DNA of 64,000 nt, taken from assembly GCA_016793325.1 (NCBI GenBank), contig JAEUKI010000031.1:186001-250000 (forward strand), given 5' to 3'. Position 1 is the first letter of the stretch. Each line of letters begins with the position of its first letter. This document shows positions 15,673-24,439 of the stretch, in pieces. The translations under genes were made by a program, and so were the position numbers. This DNA is from Myxococcales bacterium. Lineage in GTDB: Bacteria; Myxococcota_A; Polyangia; Polyangiales; Ga0077539. The notes under the pieces were generated by a model, which did not search any database, was not told where the DNA came from, and saw nothing but the letters and a program-made list of their open reading frames with translations.

Positions 15673-17107
15673 GGTACCACTGCTCACCGGCGCCGGGCGT
15701 CGGCGGCGTCGTGCTCGTGAAGCTCGTCGAGGTGCTCGCGCCCACCATCCACGCGTTGGGGGACGCCGCCGGAGTCGACGACGCCACCGTCGCGAAGACG
15801 ATCGATGGTGGCGACGCGCTGGCGTTGACGCTGACCCCGCTCGCGCCTTCGTACGCCTTCGCGCCGGCTGGAAGCGGGTCGGTTTGGCCCTTGGATTTCC
15901 AAGAGAAGTTTACGTACTCGATGGCGACTTGATTCGTCAGCGGACTGGATTGCGGCTCCGTCTTGCCCCCGTTGACCGGCGTGAACGTGATCGACTCGAC
16001 GGTCAAATTGTTGGGCGGAGCCGTGCCCGACATGCTCCCGATGTACTCGTTGTTCTTCGTCCATCCGCAGGATGGGGCGTCGATCTTCGTCGCGACGAGC
16101 CCGGCGGTGAACTGCGAGCCGCCGACGTACGTGATCGCCAGCGTGTACTCTTGCCAGCCGATTCCCGGATCGATCTGCCCGCCGGGCCTCGTGCGATCGG
16201 GCATCGTCGGCGCGCTGTCCGCGCCGAGCGCTCCCTCGTGAAAGAAAGGCAGCGCTTCGACGTGCGACCCCGCGAGCTGAGCTCGCTGCGAAAACGAGAG
16301 CGCCTCGAGCACGCGATTCACGCGGAGCGTCAGCTCGCCGTACGACACGCGGATCTCTTCGCCGTTGTTCCAACGACGACGACGCCATTGATCGGTCACG
16401 ACCTTCAGCGCCCACGTGAGCGCTCCGTGAGAGACGCCGTCGAACGTGCTCTGCGCGCTGACGCCCGCGGCCGTCGTCGCGCAGATCGAACGCGCCGCGA
16501 TCGGCGTGGTGTTCGTCGATGGCAACGGAGCGCGGCCCGAGAGCGACGAGGGACGCGCCGCGCCGTCGGGGTCCGCCGATGCGCCCGCGTGACAGCAGTC
16601 GAGCACGAGCGTCACGTTCGCGAACGACGGGCGCTCGAAGAACGCGCGCAGCTCGTCGAAGCCGATCGCGTTGACGAAGTCGCCTCCATCCGCGGCGGTC
16701 GCGACGTCGACCGGGCAGAGCGCGAGCTCGTCGCGCAAGAAGTCTCCGTGACCCGACCACGTCACGAGCGCGGGCGCAGGACCGGACGCGCTCATCGCGG
16801 CGTCGAGCTCGCTCGCCAACCAGCGAAAGCCCGCGAGGATGTCCTCGCGCTTCGCGCTTCCGAGCGATCCAGGCTGCGCGCGCCCGTACGCTTCGAGCAA
16901 CGCCGACGCCGGATTCTTGCTGGCCTCGGAGCTGAGCAGCACGTGGATGTTCTCGTCCGCGATCCCGAGCACGTGGCAGAGCGCGTACATCGAGGCCACG
17001 TCCTGCGTCGCGCCCGGCAGATTGCTGCGCTTGGACGCGTCGAACGTCGTGTAGTCGCCCGCGCCGATCAGCAGCGCGAACCGTGGAGTGGTGTTGGGTC
17101 TGTACAT
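15650..17107 (-). CDS. Caspase-like (peptidase C14) protein
   Basis: Starting at the ATG at 17107 the protein has 485 residues. The first half is a caspase/metacaspase fold. It starts with the first strand FALLIGAGDYT. The catalytic His120 lies in ALVTWSGHGD and the catalytic Cys172 in LVLDCCHAG; the motif is of the metacaspase form, with a basic-specific pocket possible. The C-terminal half (from about residue 300) is Thr/Ser/Pro/Ala-rich with beta-strand patches (EYTLAITYVGG, QVAIEYVNFSW) and is probably a separate binding domain. There is no signal peptide, so a cytoplasmic signalling or cell-death role is possible (inference). Tail-to-tail overlap with the kinase gene means the two mRNAs are complementary at their ends. 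Confidence 0.85.
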   Translation of the reverse strand: MYRPNTTPRFALLIGAGDYTTFDASKRSNLPGATQDVASMYALCHVLGIADENIHVLLSSEASKNPASALLEAYGRAQPGSLGSAKREDILAGFRWLASELDAAMSASGPAPALVTWSGHGDFLRDELALCPVDVATAADGGDFVNAIGFDELRAFFERPSFANVTLVLDCCHAGASADPDGAARPSSLSGRAPLPSTNTTPIAARSICATTAAGVSAQSTFDGVSHGALTWALKVVTDQWRRRRWNNGEEIRVSYGELTLRVNRVLEALSFSQRAQLAGSHVEALPFFHEGALGADSAPTMPDRTRPGGQIDPGIGWQEYTLAITYVGGSQFTAGLVATKIDAPSCGWTKNNEYIGSMSGTAPPNNLTVESITFTPVNGGKTEPQSSPLTNQVAIEYVNFSWKSKGQTDPLPAGAKAYEGASGVSVNASASPPSIVFATVASSTPAASPNAWMVGASTSTSFTSTTPPTPGAGEQWYLTSPKNP

Positions 17108-17340
17108 TCCGTCCCTCGTCGAAAAAGATGAATTGTTGTGCGCATGGCCGACCTGTGTCCTTCGGCGTAGCGCGACGTCCCGCGAATCACGCACGGGGCT
17201 GCGCGCGAACGGGTGCAGCCCACGTGCCAACCGTCGACGACGCCCTTCGGCCGCGTCGTTCTCGCGCAAGACTGCGACGGTCGTCGTGCTTCGCTCGCAG
17301 CGCAGTCTCGGCGTTTACTCGATTCCGACCGCGCGGATCC

Positions 17341-17367
17341 GTGACGGACATCGTCGATGTCCATCAC
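17341..17367. promoter_or_regulatory. 27-base near-perfect palindrome
   Basis: The arms GTGACGGACATCG (17341-17353) and CGATGTCCATCAC (17355-17367) are inverted copies around a single T, with one mismatch pair that would still be G-U in RNA. It lies 234 bases upstream of the caspase-like start and 317 bases upstream of the SDR start. It could be a strong dimeric operator or a hairpin in a long leader. Confidence 0.45.
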
Positions 17368-17570
17368 GGGCGCGGTGTAGCTCCTCGGCGCGAGAGCATG
17401 CGCCAACCGAACCGCGGACGACAGCGCGAACCGCGATCGTTTCGCAGCGCGATCGACTGGTCGCATCGCGACGACGGTGGGCGCGGCAGCGCAAGACCGC
17501 GCCCGAGGTGTCCACCAGGCTGGACAATTCGTCGAGTGGAAGCGCGCCGCGGACCGACGCCCGATCGCAC

Positions 17571-17660
17571 CTCGCCAACCCGAGGTTGGGTTGGCCGACA
17601 CCTCGCCAACTTTGGCCGAGCGCTCGCCAACCCTCGCCAACCCGCGCACAGGATGGCGAG
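17571..17660. repeat. CTCGCCAAC repeat array upstream of the SDR gene
   Basis: Perfect CTCGCCAAC copies start at 17571, 17602, 17623 and 17633. Imperfect inverted copies lie at 17590 and 17611, and ATGGCGAG is at 17653. Most starts fall on a register of about 10-11 bases. The core TCGCCA/TGGCGA is the same as in the array at 12998-13061. The array ends 24 bases before the SDR start codon, so it overlaps the expected promoter. It may be an operator array or an interspersed genomic repeat. Confidence 0.55.
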
Positions 17661-17683
17661 TGTGCGATAACGCGCTTCGTTCG

Positions 17684-18430
17684 ATGCAACGCGTGTTGGT
17701 ACTCGGCGCGACCTCCGCGGTCGCCCGCGAATTCGCGATCGCTCACGGAGCGCGCGGCGATCGTCTGCACCTCGTCGGAAGAAACCCCGCGAAGCTCGAG
17801 GCCGTAGTCGCGGCGTGCGCGCACGCGAGCGCGGTGACCTCGCAGCGCGCGGATTTCTCGGACACTTCGCAGGCCGAACGCACGATCGAAGCCGCGCTCG
17901 ACGCCCTCGGCGGGCCCGTTGATCGCGCGCTCGTCGCGCACGGAGTGCTCGGAGATCAGCTCGAGACCGAACGCGATCCGCGCGCGGCCGAGGCCATCTT
18001 GCACGACAACCTGGTGAGCGCGGTGGCGCTGCTCGTTCCCCTCGCGAACGCGATGGAGCGCGCGGGGCGCGGGCGGCTCGCGGTGATCACCTCGGTCGCG
18101 GGCGATCGCGGGCGGCCGCGCAATTTTACGTACGGCGCAGCGAAGGGCGCCCTCAACGTGTACCTCCAGGGGCTTCGCTCGAGGCTCTACGCGAGCGGCG
18201 TGAGCGTGAGCACGATCAAGCTCGGCCCCGTCGACTCGCCGATGACCGTCGATCACAAGAAGAACGCGCTCTTCGTCACGCCCGCGGAGGCAGCACACGG
18301 AATCATCCTCGCGATGGACGCTCGAACGCCCGAGGCCTACGTCCCGCGCGTCTGGTCGCTGATCATGCCGGTCGTCAAGCGCACGCCCGAGTGGCTCTTT
18401 CAGCGGCTTTCGTTTCTCTCGGGGCGTTGA
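17684..18430 (+). CDS. Short-chain dehydrogenase/reductase
   Basis: This 248-residue NAD(P)-dependent SDR starts at the ATG at 17684, right at the nucleotide-binding strand (RVLVLGATSAVAREFA). An upstream frame would read through the repeat array and is rejected. The catalytic Ser lies in LAVITSVAGDRG, and the YxxxK pair is YGAAKGALNVY. The C-terminus, with YVPRVWSLIMPVVKRTPEWLF, resembles the membrane-proximal tail of SDRs acting on lipid-linked or large hydrophobic substrates, such as the DprE2-like group. The exact substrate is not predictable. It ends four bases before the convergent phosphoesterase gene. Confidence 0.85.
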   Translation: MQRVLVLGATSAVAREFAIAHGARGDRLHLVGRNPAKLEAVVAACAHASAVTSQRADFSDTSQAERTIEAALDALGGPVDRALVAHGVLGDQLETERDPRAAEAILHDNLVSAVALLVPLANAMERAGRGRLAVITSVAGDRGRPRNFTYGAAKGALNVYLQGLRSRLYASGVSVSTIKLGPVDSPMTVDHKKNALFVTPAEAAHGIILAMDARTPEAYVPRVWSLIMPVVKRTPEWLFQRLSFLSGR

Positions 18431-18434
18431 TCCC

Positions 18435-19691
18435 TCACGCGAACGGCGCTTCGGTCGCGCCGAGCTCTCCCTCGCTGAGCTCGCGCTGCGTGATGCGATA
18501 GCCCTCGAGCGCGCGAAAGCCCACGACCGTCGCTCGCTCGGTGGTGCCCTTCACGAGCAAGCCCGACGCGATCGCGCGCGCGCCGAGGGGGCCCTCGCTC
18601 GACGCGGTCCAGTCGGCCGTGGTGGCCACGATGGTCCCGTCGTCGAGCGCGGTGGTCCCGCGCGCGAGCGTGCGATCGCCGAGCACGCTCACCTGCGAGC
18701 CGCCCTCGACGCGCGCGTACGAGTTGTCCGCGAGCACCAGCGAAAAGCCCTCGAATCGCAGGACGCTCGGGCTGTCCCCGGACGGCGTGTGCCCGACGAA
18801 CACGCGGCGAACGCCGTCGCGCGCGAGCTTCGCGATGAGCTCGCGCGAGGGGAGCGACGGGTTTCCGAGGGCGTCTGCGGGGCGGCCGTAGACAACGCTC
18901 TGTTGGTTGGTGCGCGTTCCGGGCAAGGGCGCTTGGTACGCGACGAGGGCCGCCCACGGCGCAGGGTGATCGACGGCGACGGACTCTGCGCCGCGGTCGA
19001 ACGCTTCGATCTGCTGTCGATAGAAGCGATCGAGCGCCGCGACCCACGCGTCGACGTGCTGCTCGCCGAGCGCGCACCGCGCGACGCGCTCGTCTGCGTC
19101 CGTCTCCCCGGTGGGAACGACCCCGAAGTTCTCGTCCGTCACCGCCCCGTGCACGAAGAGCGCGTCGCCCGCGCGGTACGCGAGCGTAGAATGCAGCAAA
19201 AACGCCCGCAGAACTCCGTCGCGCGCGACGTCGCTCCGAAGGCTCTCGCACACGTCCGCGTCGCTCACCGATCCGCCCGAGAGCCTCTCGAGCTCGCTCC
19301 GACGGTGCTCGAACGCTTCTTTCGCGCCCATCGTGTTCTCGAGGATCCAGCGGAGAAGAACGGCGCCGCCCGCCGACCGCTCTCGCTCGGGCGCGCGGGC
19401 AGGGGGCCTTCCGCGCAGCTCGCGCGAGAGTCGTAGCTTGTTGATGTCGCGGTTTCCCGCGAGGAGCACCACGCGGTCGGGCTGCGAGCGCTTCGCTTCG
19501 ACGAGCGCGCGCACGACGCGCAAGCCATCGGGCCCGCGGTCGATCGCGTCGCCGCCGAACACGAGGACCGCCCCTTCGCGCACGCGAATGCGCCCCTCGT
19601 CGTCGATCGAAACGAGCGGGTTGTCCTTCGCGAACGAAGCGATCTTGTCCCAGCGCCCTTCGACGTCGGTGATGTACGCGATCTCAGCCAT
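18435..19691 (-). CDS. Calcineurin-like metallophosphoesterase
   Basis: This 418-residue protein begins at the ATG at 19691 (MAEIAYITDVEGRWDK). Metal-binding motifs appear in the usual order: DVEGRWDK (first Asp, with the usual His replaced), GGDAIDRGPD, LAGNRDIN (a GNRD variant of GNHD), a mid-protein FVHGAVTDE and FVGHTPSGDS. The order matches the PPP/calcineurin superfamily of phosphodiesterases and phosphatases. A roughly 70-residue C-terminal beta-rich extension follows GHTP. The substrate is unknown. It is divergent from a YkgJ gene with 106 bases between the starts. Confidence 0.8.
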   Translation of the reverse strand: MAEIAYITDVEGRWDKIASFAKDNPLVSIDDEGRIRVREGAVLVFGGDAIDRGPDGLRVVRALVEAKRSQPDRVVLLAGNRDINKLRLSRELRGRPPARAPERERSAGGAVLLRWILENTMGAKEAFEHRRSELERLSGGSVSDADVCESLRSDVARDGVLRAFLLHSTLAYRAGDALFVHGAVTDENFGVVPTGETDADERVARCALGEQHVDAWVAALDRFYRQQIEAFDRGAESVAVDHPAPWAALVAYQAPLPGTRTNQQSVVYGRPADALGNPSLPSRELIAKLARDGVRRVFVGHTPSGDSPSVLRFEGFSLVLADNSYARVEGGSQVSVLGDRTLARGTTALDDGTIVATTADWTASSEGPLGARAIASGLLVKGTTERATVVGFRALEGYRITQRELSEGELGATEAPFA

Positions 19692-19797
19692 CCGTCGGCA
19701 ACCCGAGGGATCATACAAGCTCCCGCGCCAGCGGCCCGCATTGTCACGATTTCGCGCGGACAGCGCGCCTCGTGCGACGCTGCGAGCGACAACACCG

Positions 19798-20205
19798 ATG
19801 GGTCGAAAGAAGTCCGCCGCGAGTGAGCCCGTGTTCGACTGCGTGAGCTGCGGCGCGTGCTGCTGCAACCGCGATCAGAACCGCGAAATCGACTACGACG
19901 AGTACGTCGAGGTCGTGAAGACCGACAAGATCCGCAAGCGCCCCGAGCTCATGGAGAAGCTCACGTTCACCAACAAAAAGGGTGAAGTTCACATGCGGCT
20001 CGTCGGCGTGAACCAGCGGTGCTGCGCGCTCTCGGGGCGCCTCGGCGAGAGCGTTTCCTGCGACATCTACGAGGTGCGTCCCGGCGTGTGCCGCCGCGTG
20101 AAGGCGGGCGACGAAGAGTGTCGAAAAGCGCGGATCGAGCGGGGGATCGACGAGCCACCTCCGCCGAAGCGCTCGAAGGCCAAGGCCTCGTCGCGCCGCG
20201 CCTGA
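19798..20205 (+). CDS. YkgJ-type cysteine-cluster protein
   Basis: This 135-residue protein carries the YkgJ-family cluster: CVSCGACCCN near residue 16, a CCALSGR segment, and CDIYEVRPGVCRRVKAGD. The spaced Cys residues probably bind zinc or an iron-sulfur centre. The family is widespread and has no settled function. The C-terminus is a short Lys/Ala-rich tail. The ATG at 19798 starts immediately before the conserved domain. The MBL-fold gene follows 28 bases downstream on the same strand, suggesting one transcript. Confidence 0.85.
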   Translation: MGRKKSAASEPVFDCVSCGACCCNRDQNREIDYDEYVEVVKTDKIRKRPELMEKLTFTNKKGEVHMRLVGVNQRCCALSGRLGESVSCDIYEVRPGVCRRVKAGDEECRKARIERGIDEPPPPKRSKAKASSRRA

Positions 20206-20233
20206 GCGCGAGTTTCGCTGTACGCTCGACGGT

Positions 20234-21364
20234 ATGAGCGATGCGACAGAAGGCGCGCTGAGGGCGCAGGGGTTCGAGCGCGTCACGGACCTCGACGACG
20301 CGTGGCGCGTGACGGGGCACGGGGCGAAGCTGCGCGCGGTGCGCGGCGCGGCGCGCGGGCTTCGAGAGAAGATCCTCGCGGGACCGACAGCGAAGAGCGT
20401 GCGGACGCTGCCGCGGACGACGCTCGCGTACCCGTCGAAGTTCGCGTTTTGGTCGTGGCAACACTCGCCGGCGCCCTTCGTCTCGATGACGCATCGAACG
20501 CTGCTCGTGCAGTGCTCGATCGGGGGCGCGACGAAGAACATTCTCTTCAACCCGTCGGACGTTCGCGCCTCGCGCAGGACCCCGTATTTCGCGTCGATGA
20601 TCGCGCAGATCGGCCCGATGAGCGCGCTCGTCGCGCGCGAGTTCGACCCGATCGAAGCGCAGCTCGAGGCGCTCGGGCTCTCGTGCGACGACGTTGATTT
20701 CGTGGCCTTCGATCACCTTCACACGCAAGACCTCCGCCCGATCCTCGGGACCTCGGACGGGGCGATCGCCGCGAAGTATCCCAACGCGAAGCTCCTCGTC
20801 CCGCGCTGCGAGTGGGACGACTGGGACGACCTGCACCCGATGCAGCGCGCGTGGTTCGTCCCCGACGGAAAGCAAGACGTCCGCGCCGATCGCGTCCTCT
20901 TCACCGACGGCGACCTGAAGCTCGGCGACGGCGTCTACCTCGTTCGAACCCCAGGGCACACGTCGGGAAACCAATCGATCGTGCTCAAGACCGACACGGG
21001 CATCTGGGCCTCGAGCGAAAACGGGGTGTGCGTCGACAACTACAACCCGCGGGCGAGCAAGATTCCCGGGCTCGCGTCGACGGCGGCGCTGTACGGGCTC
21101 GACTACGTGCTCAACGCCAACACGCCCGAGTTCGGAGCGACGCAGTACACGTCGATGGCGCTCGAGGACGCGCTGGTCGATCGCGCCGCGGATCGCCCTG
21201 AATTTCCACAGGTTTTCTCGTCGAGCGAGGCGACGCCCGTCGCGTTCGCCCCGTGGCTCGCGCCGACCTACCAGCACCGCGAGATCCGTCACGGAAGGGT
21301 GCTCCGACGACAATCGGGCCGTGACGAGCGTGTCGCACCGGCAACCGAAGTCGCCAGCGGCTAA
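20234..21364 (+). CDS. Metallo-beta-lactamase-fold hydrolase
   Basis: This 376-residue protein resembles the metallo-beta-lactamase superfamily. The metal-site motif appears as FDHLHTQDLRP (two His and one Asp), and the later His motif as RTPGHTSGNQSIV, where the family normally has a metal-binding His. An acidic Asp/Glu follows in SSENGVCVD. There is no signal peptide. The roughly 85 residues before the metal site differ from the typical N-terminal strands, so it is a divergent member, and the substrate cannot be inferred. It is probably co-transcribed with the upstream YkgJ gene. Confidence 0.75.
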   Translation: MSDATEGALRAQGFERVTDLDDAWRVTGHGAKLRAVRGAARGLREKILAGPTAKSVRTLPRTTLAYPSKFAFWSWQHSPAPFVSMTHRTLLVQCSIGGATKNILFNPSDVRASRRTPYFASMIAQIGPMSALVAREFDPIEAQLEALGLSCDDVDFVAFDHLHTQDLRPILGTSDGAIAAKYPNAKLLVPRCEWDDWDDLHPMQRAWFVPDGKQDVRADRVLFTDGDLKLGDGVYLVRTPGHTSGNQSIVLKTDTGIWASSENGVCVDNYNPRASKIPGLASTAALYGLDYVLNANTPEFGATQYTSMALEDALVDRAADRPEFPQVFSSSEATPVAFAPWLAPTYQHREIRHGRVLRRQSGRDERVAPATEVASG

Positions 21365-21439
21365 CATGAAGCGCGTCTCGCTCGCAGTGCGCGAAGAGAA
21401 TCAACGCGACGGCGCTGCGTCGAAGTGGCATCGGTGTCC

Positions 21440-22717
21440 ATGACCCAGCAAGCCATCACCCCCAGTGTTCGAGCGTCCTCGCGTCGATCGGTTGTCTTCG
21501 CGTCGACCGCGCTCGCGGTGCTCGCGATCGCGGGGCGAGCGGCTGCGCAAGACGCAGGAGTGACGAACGCTGCGGCGCGTCCGACGATCGCGCCGATCGA
21601 CCCCGCGGAGCTCGAGGCGATCCGACCGCTGCTCGAGCGGGGGCCGGTGATCATTCCGCGCGCGGTGGACCAGCACGCGAACTCGCGACCGACGATCTAC
21701 GCTCGCGTTTACGCGCCGCTGGCGGTCGTGCACCGCGTTGTCCGCTCGCCCAACGAGTACGCGCAGTTCGTCCCCGCGCTGGGCAACGTCGAGCTGCAAG
21801 GGCAGACGGGCCGGCGCACGGCGTTTCGCTTTCACGCGCACGCGTCGATCTTCGACGTTCACGCGGACGTTCGCGTGAACGTGGTCAACGATCGCCGCGT
21901 CGACGTGGACGTCACGCGCTCGGACTTCGGCCCCGCGGGCTCTCGCTGGGAGTTCTTCGCTGAGAGCCCGACGACGACGGTCGTCGCGCTCACCGTGTGG
22001 TGCGACCCGTCGCAAGCGACTTGGGCCATTCGACAGTTTGCAAACGCGAGCGCGTACTCGGCCTCGAGCGCGAACATCACGGCCGAGACCGTGCTCGCGC
22101 TCGCTGTCAAACGGCGTGCAGAAATCCTCGGTGGAAGGCGCCTGCCAGTGCGCCCCGCGGCGGCGACGAACCCCGCGCCGCAGCTCGTGGGTCCCGCGAT
22201 GGGCGCGTGGACGAGCGTTCTTCGCGGCGGGCTCGACGTCGTCTCGATCGAGCTCGACGCGCAGGGCTCGATGCGGTCGCTCTCGGTCGCGCGCTTCGTC
22301 GGCTCGCCCGAGGACATCGTTCGTCGCCGCTTGATGGAGGCCCAGTATTGGAACCAGTACTGGCTCTGGCTCCAGAACGTGCGAATCCTGCAGCAAAACG
22401 CGGATCGCGTTCGCATCTCGACGACGCTCGGGACGCCGCTCGCGCCGGGCTCGGGCGAGGTCGAAGCGCGCCTCGACGCCTCGCGACAGACCGTGTGGAT
22501 CGAAGGGCGCTCTGGCGACTTCGCGCGCGACCGTCAGCGATGGGACTTTCGCGCGGCGCCCGGCGGCGGAACGTTCGTGATGTACACGGGCCACAGCGAC
22601 GAGGCGCACGCGGCGTGGTTTCAACGCGTGCTCATGGATCGCGATGTGTGGGCGGTCGCAGGCCTCTCGGGCTACTGGAAGGTCGTGATGATCCGCTACG
22701 GGATGTGGGCGCTGTAG
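21440..22717 (+). CDS. Secreted protein with tandem SRPBCC (START-like) domains
   Basis: Translation from the ATG at 21440 gives 425 residues with a signal peptide ending in AAAQ (ALAVLAIAGRAAAQDAG); a GTG 15 bases upstream is a weaker alternative. Two similar regions follow, about residues 65-215 and 245-425. Each has the hydrophobic pocket pattern of the SRPBCC/polyketide-cyclase fold (VYAPLAVVHRVVRSPNEYAQ and VARFVGSPEDIVRRRLMEAQ, each ending in a strand before a long helix). Such domains bind lipids or other hydrophobic ligands; a periplasmic binding or transport role is inferred. A hairpin at 22729-22750 lies just after the stop. Confidence 0.7.
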   Translation: MTQQAITPSVRASSRRSVVFASTALAVLAIAGRAAAQDAGVTNAAARPTIAPIDPAELEAIRPLLERGPVIIPRAVDQHANSRPTIYARVYAPLAVVHRVVRSPNEYAQFVPALGNVELQGQTGRRTAFRFHAHASIFDVHADVRVNVVNDRRVDVDVTRSDFGPAGSRWEFFAESPTTTVVALTVWCDPSQATWAIRQFANASAYSASSANITAETVLALAVKRRAEILGGRRLPVRPAAATNPAPQLVGPAMGAWTSVLRGGLDVVSIELDAQGSMRSLSVARFVGSPEDIVRRRLMEAQYWNQYWLWLQNVRILQQNADRVRISTTLGTPLAPGSGEVEARLDASRQTVWIEGRSGDFARDRQRWDFRAAPGGGTFVMYTGHSDEAHAAWFQRVLMDRDVWAVAGLSGYWKVVMIRYGMWAL

Positions 22718-22728
22718 CGAGACAACGA

Positions 22729-22750
22729 GCGCCGAGATGAATCTCGGCGC
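22729..22750. terminator. Bidirectional hairpin terminator
   Basis: A perfect 10-base stem (GCGCCGAGAT at 22729 and ATCTCGGCGC at 22741) with a GA loop lies between two convergent genes, 12 bases after the SRPBCC stop and 15 bases before the minus-strand gene stop. There is no T-run on either side. Confidence 0.6.
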
Positions 22751-22764
22751 CGAGCGGCGCCCGC

Positions 22765-23739
22765 TCAGCTCCGCCGCGCGCGGTCGCTCGCGATCCACCG
22801 CTCGAGCTCGGGGCAGCGCGCGCGGGCGCGGAGGGCGTCGCTCCACTCTTTGCGCAGCTCGGCGCGGCGCTTGGCGTCTTCGCGGCGGTTGGTGCGCGCG
22901 TACGAGGTCGATTCGCGCAGGCGTTTTTCAGCGAACTCGAGCGCCTCGATCGCGGCGATCACGCGCTCGGCTTCGGGCTGCGGCTGCTGCGCGAGCTCGA
23001 GGGCGAGCCGAAGCGCGCGGGAGAGCTCGCCGGTCGGAAGCCAATCGTCCGGCGATCGCTCGACGCGCTCGAGGAGCGTGATCGAACGCTCGACGAGCTC
23101 GCGCTCGCGCTCGCGCTGGTCTTCGTCGCGATCGGTCGCGAGCGTCTTCGCGGCGTCGATCGCCTCGGTCGCGTCGATCCCGATGTAGCTCTCCCAGTAG
23201 CCCGATCGATCGCGCACGAGGTCGAGGACGACCAGCGTCGCTTCGTGGGCCTTCGCGTAGTGGTCACGATGGTCGCCGCGCCAGCGAGCGTCGTTCGCGA
23301 CGAGCGCGGCGAGCTGCGCGGGGTCGTCGCTGTTCGACCAGCACTGAAAGAGGGGCCCTTGGAGCGCGCGGGCGACGTCGATCTCTGGGGATTCACCGGC
23401 GTTCCATTCGGTGGCGAGCGCGACGAGGCGCTGCCACGAAGGGAGGTTCATCGCGTCGCGCACGCGCCGCAACAGCTGCCCCGCTCCGTCGCTGTCTCGT
23501 CGGGTGGTCACGCCTTCGCTCTTCGCGAACGCGTCGATGTCTGCCGTGACAAACGCCTTCGCGATCAGCGAGGGCGACAGCGTCGCGACGCGCGCGTCGA
23601 GCGCTCTCACGAGCTGGCGGCACCCCTCGCGCCCACCCTCTTCACCGAGCCACTGAACGACGCCTGCAAGTGCTCTCTCGACCTCTTTCGACAGCGCCAC
23701 AGTGGGCGAGTCGATAGCGCTTCGAGCGGCAAAAGTCAC
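22765..23739 (-). CDS. Helical hypothetical protein, translationally coupled
   Basis: The 324-residue frame starts with a GTG at 23739 that overlaps the TGA of the preceding gene as GTGA, so translation is likely coupled to it. A longer frame extending upstream would run through that whole gene in another frame and is rejected. The protein is strongly helical and charged, rich in Ala, Glu and Arg, with a coiled-coil-like stretch (DEDQRERERELVERSITLLERVERS) at about residues 200-225. No enzyme motif, signal or membrane segment is seen. I do not recognise the family. Confidence 0.6.
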   Translation of the reverse strand: MTFAARSAIDSPTVALSKEVERALAGVVQWLGEEGGREGCRQLVRALDARVATLSPSLIAKAFVTADIDAFAKSEGVTTRRDSDGAGQLLRRVRDAMNLPSWQRLVALATEWNAGESPEIDVARALQGPLFQCWSNSDDPAQLAALVANDARWRGDHRDHYAKAHEATLVVLDLVRDRSGYWESYIGIDATEAIDAAKTLATDRDEDQRERERELVERSITLLERVERSPDDWLPTGELSRALRLALELAQQPQPEAERVIAAIEALEFAEKRLRESTSYARTNRREDAKRRAELRKEWSDALRARARCPELERWIASDRARRS

Positions 23740-24161
23740 ATCGCCGAGAGCGAGAGCATCGCCACGAAGCCCGTGAGTACCGCGGCCAACGTCAACAACG
23801 CCGCCTGACCGAGGTAGAGCGCGGCGAGCTTTCCGAGCGCCGTCATCAAGTGCGCGACGTCGCTGCCCTCGGTCTTCGTGATCTGCGAAAACGACTTGGA
23901 CGCCGACAACATCATCGCTGCGAACGCCCCCGTGAACATCGCGCTGATCATCACTCGCACGAGCACCGCGGGGTTCTCTCGCGCGACCGCCACTCCGATC
24001 AGCGCTTGCGCGGCGATGAACACGAGCGTCGCGTACCCGACGTACTTCATTCGCGCCGCGAGGCTCTCGATCACCGTGTTCTCCATCGCGCTGAACTCGT
24101 ACTCGTCGACGACGGGTGACTGAAATCCCTGACCCTGAACCGACTGCATTTCGATCGACAT
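23736..24161 (-). CDS. Small membrane protein of unknown function
   Basis: This 141-residue protein begins with a 35-residue polar N-terminus (MSIEMQSVQGQGFQSPVVDE). It then has three hydrophobic segments: YVGYATLVFIAAQALIGVAV, VLVRVMISAMFTGAFAAMML and LGQAALLTLAAVLTGFVAML. It is probably an inner-membrane protein. Its stop overlaps the start of the helical protein downstream, suggesting the two work together. No characterised family is recognised. Confidence 0.7.
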   Translation of the reverse strand: MSIEMQSVQGQGFQSPVVDEYEFSAMENTVIESLAARMKYVGYATLVFIAAQALIGVAVARENPAVLVRVMISAMFTGAFAAMMLSASKSFSQITKTEGSDVAHLMTALGKLAALYLGQAALLTLAAVLTGFVAMLSLSAM

Positions 24162-24439
24162 GACTTCTCTCCTCGTGTCGCGTGTTCGCTCTGCGACCCG
24201 CCAATCGGGCTGCGCGGCGTTGCGACGCGGGGGGTCGTATCGACAGGGCTTCGAGCAGGTTGCGAGGACGAGAATTTTTTTCTGCGAGCCTCGACTTGCT
24301 CGACCGTGTCGGGTCGACCCAGCGCCGGTGCGTGCGCGAGCCGAGCCCCGCCGACGAGCCCTCTCTTGGCAAAGATCCAGGGCGCGTCGTGTTGCGCGCC
24401 GCGCGCTGAGAGCAGAGCCTCTGGAGGGTGCAGCTCTCG

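Larger units (their letters stand above)
17108..17683. other. Long divergent intergenic region with symmetry elements
   Basis: These 576 bases lie between the caspase-like gene start and the SDR gene start. No frame shows a protein family. Two structured elements stand out and are listed separately: a 27-base near-perfect palindrome at 17341-17367 and a group of CTCGCCAAC repeats at 17571-17660. The rest shows nothing I can name. Confidence 0.6.

Noticed and set aside
17108..17649. Frames across the gap before the caspase-like gene, as possible proteins
   Set aside because: Composition is Arg/Ser/Ala-rich without motifs, and the frames run through the repeat array and the palindrome.
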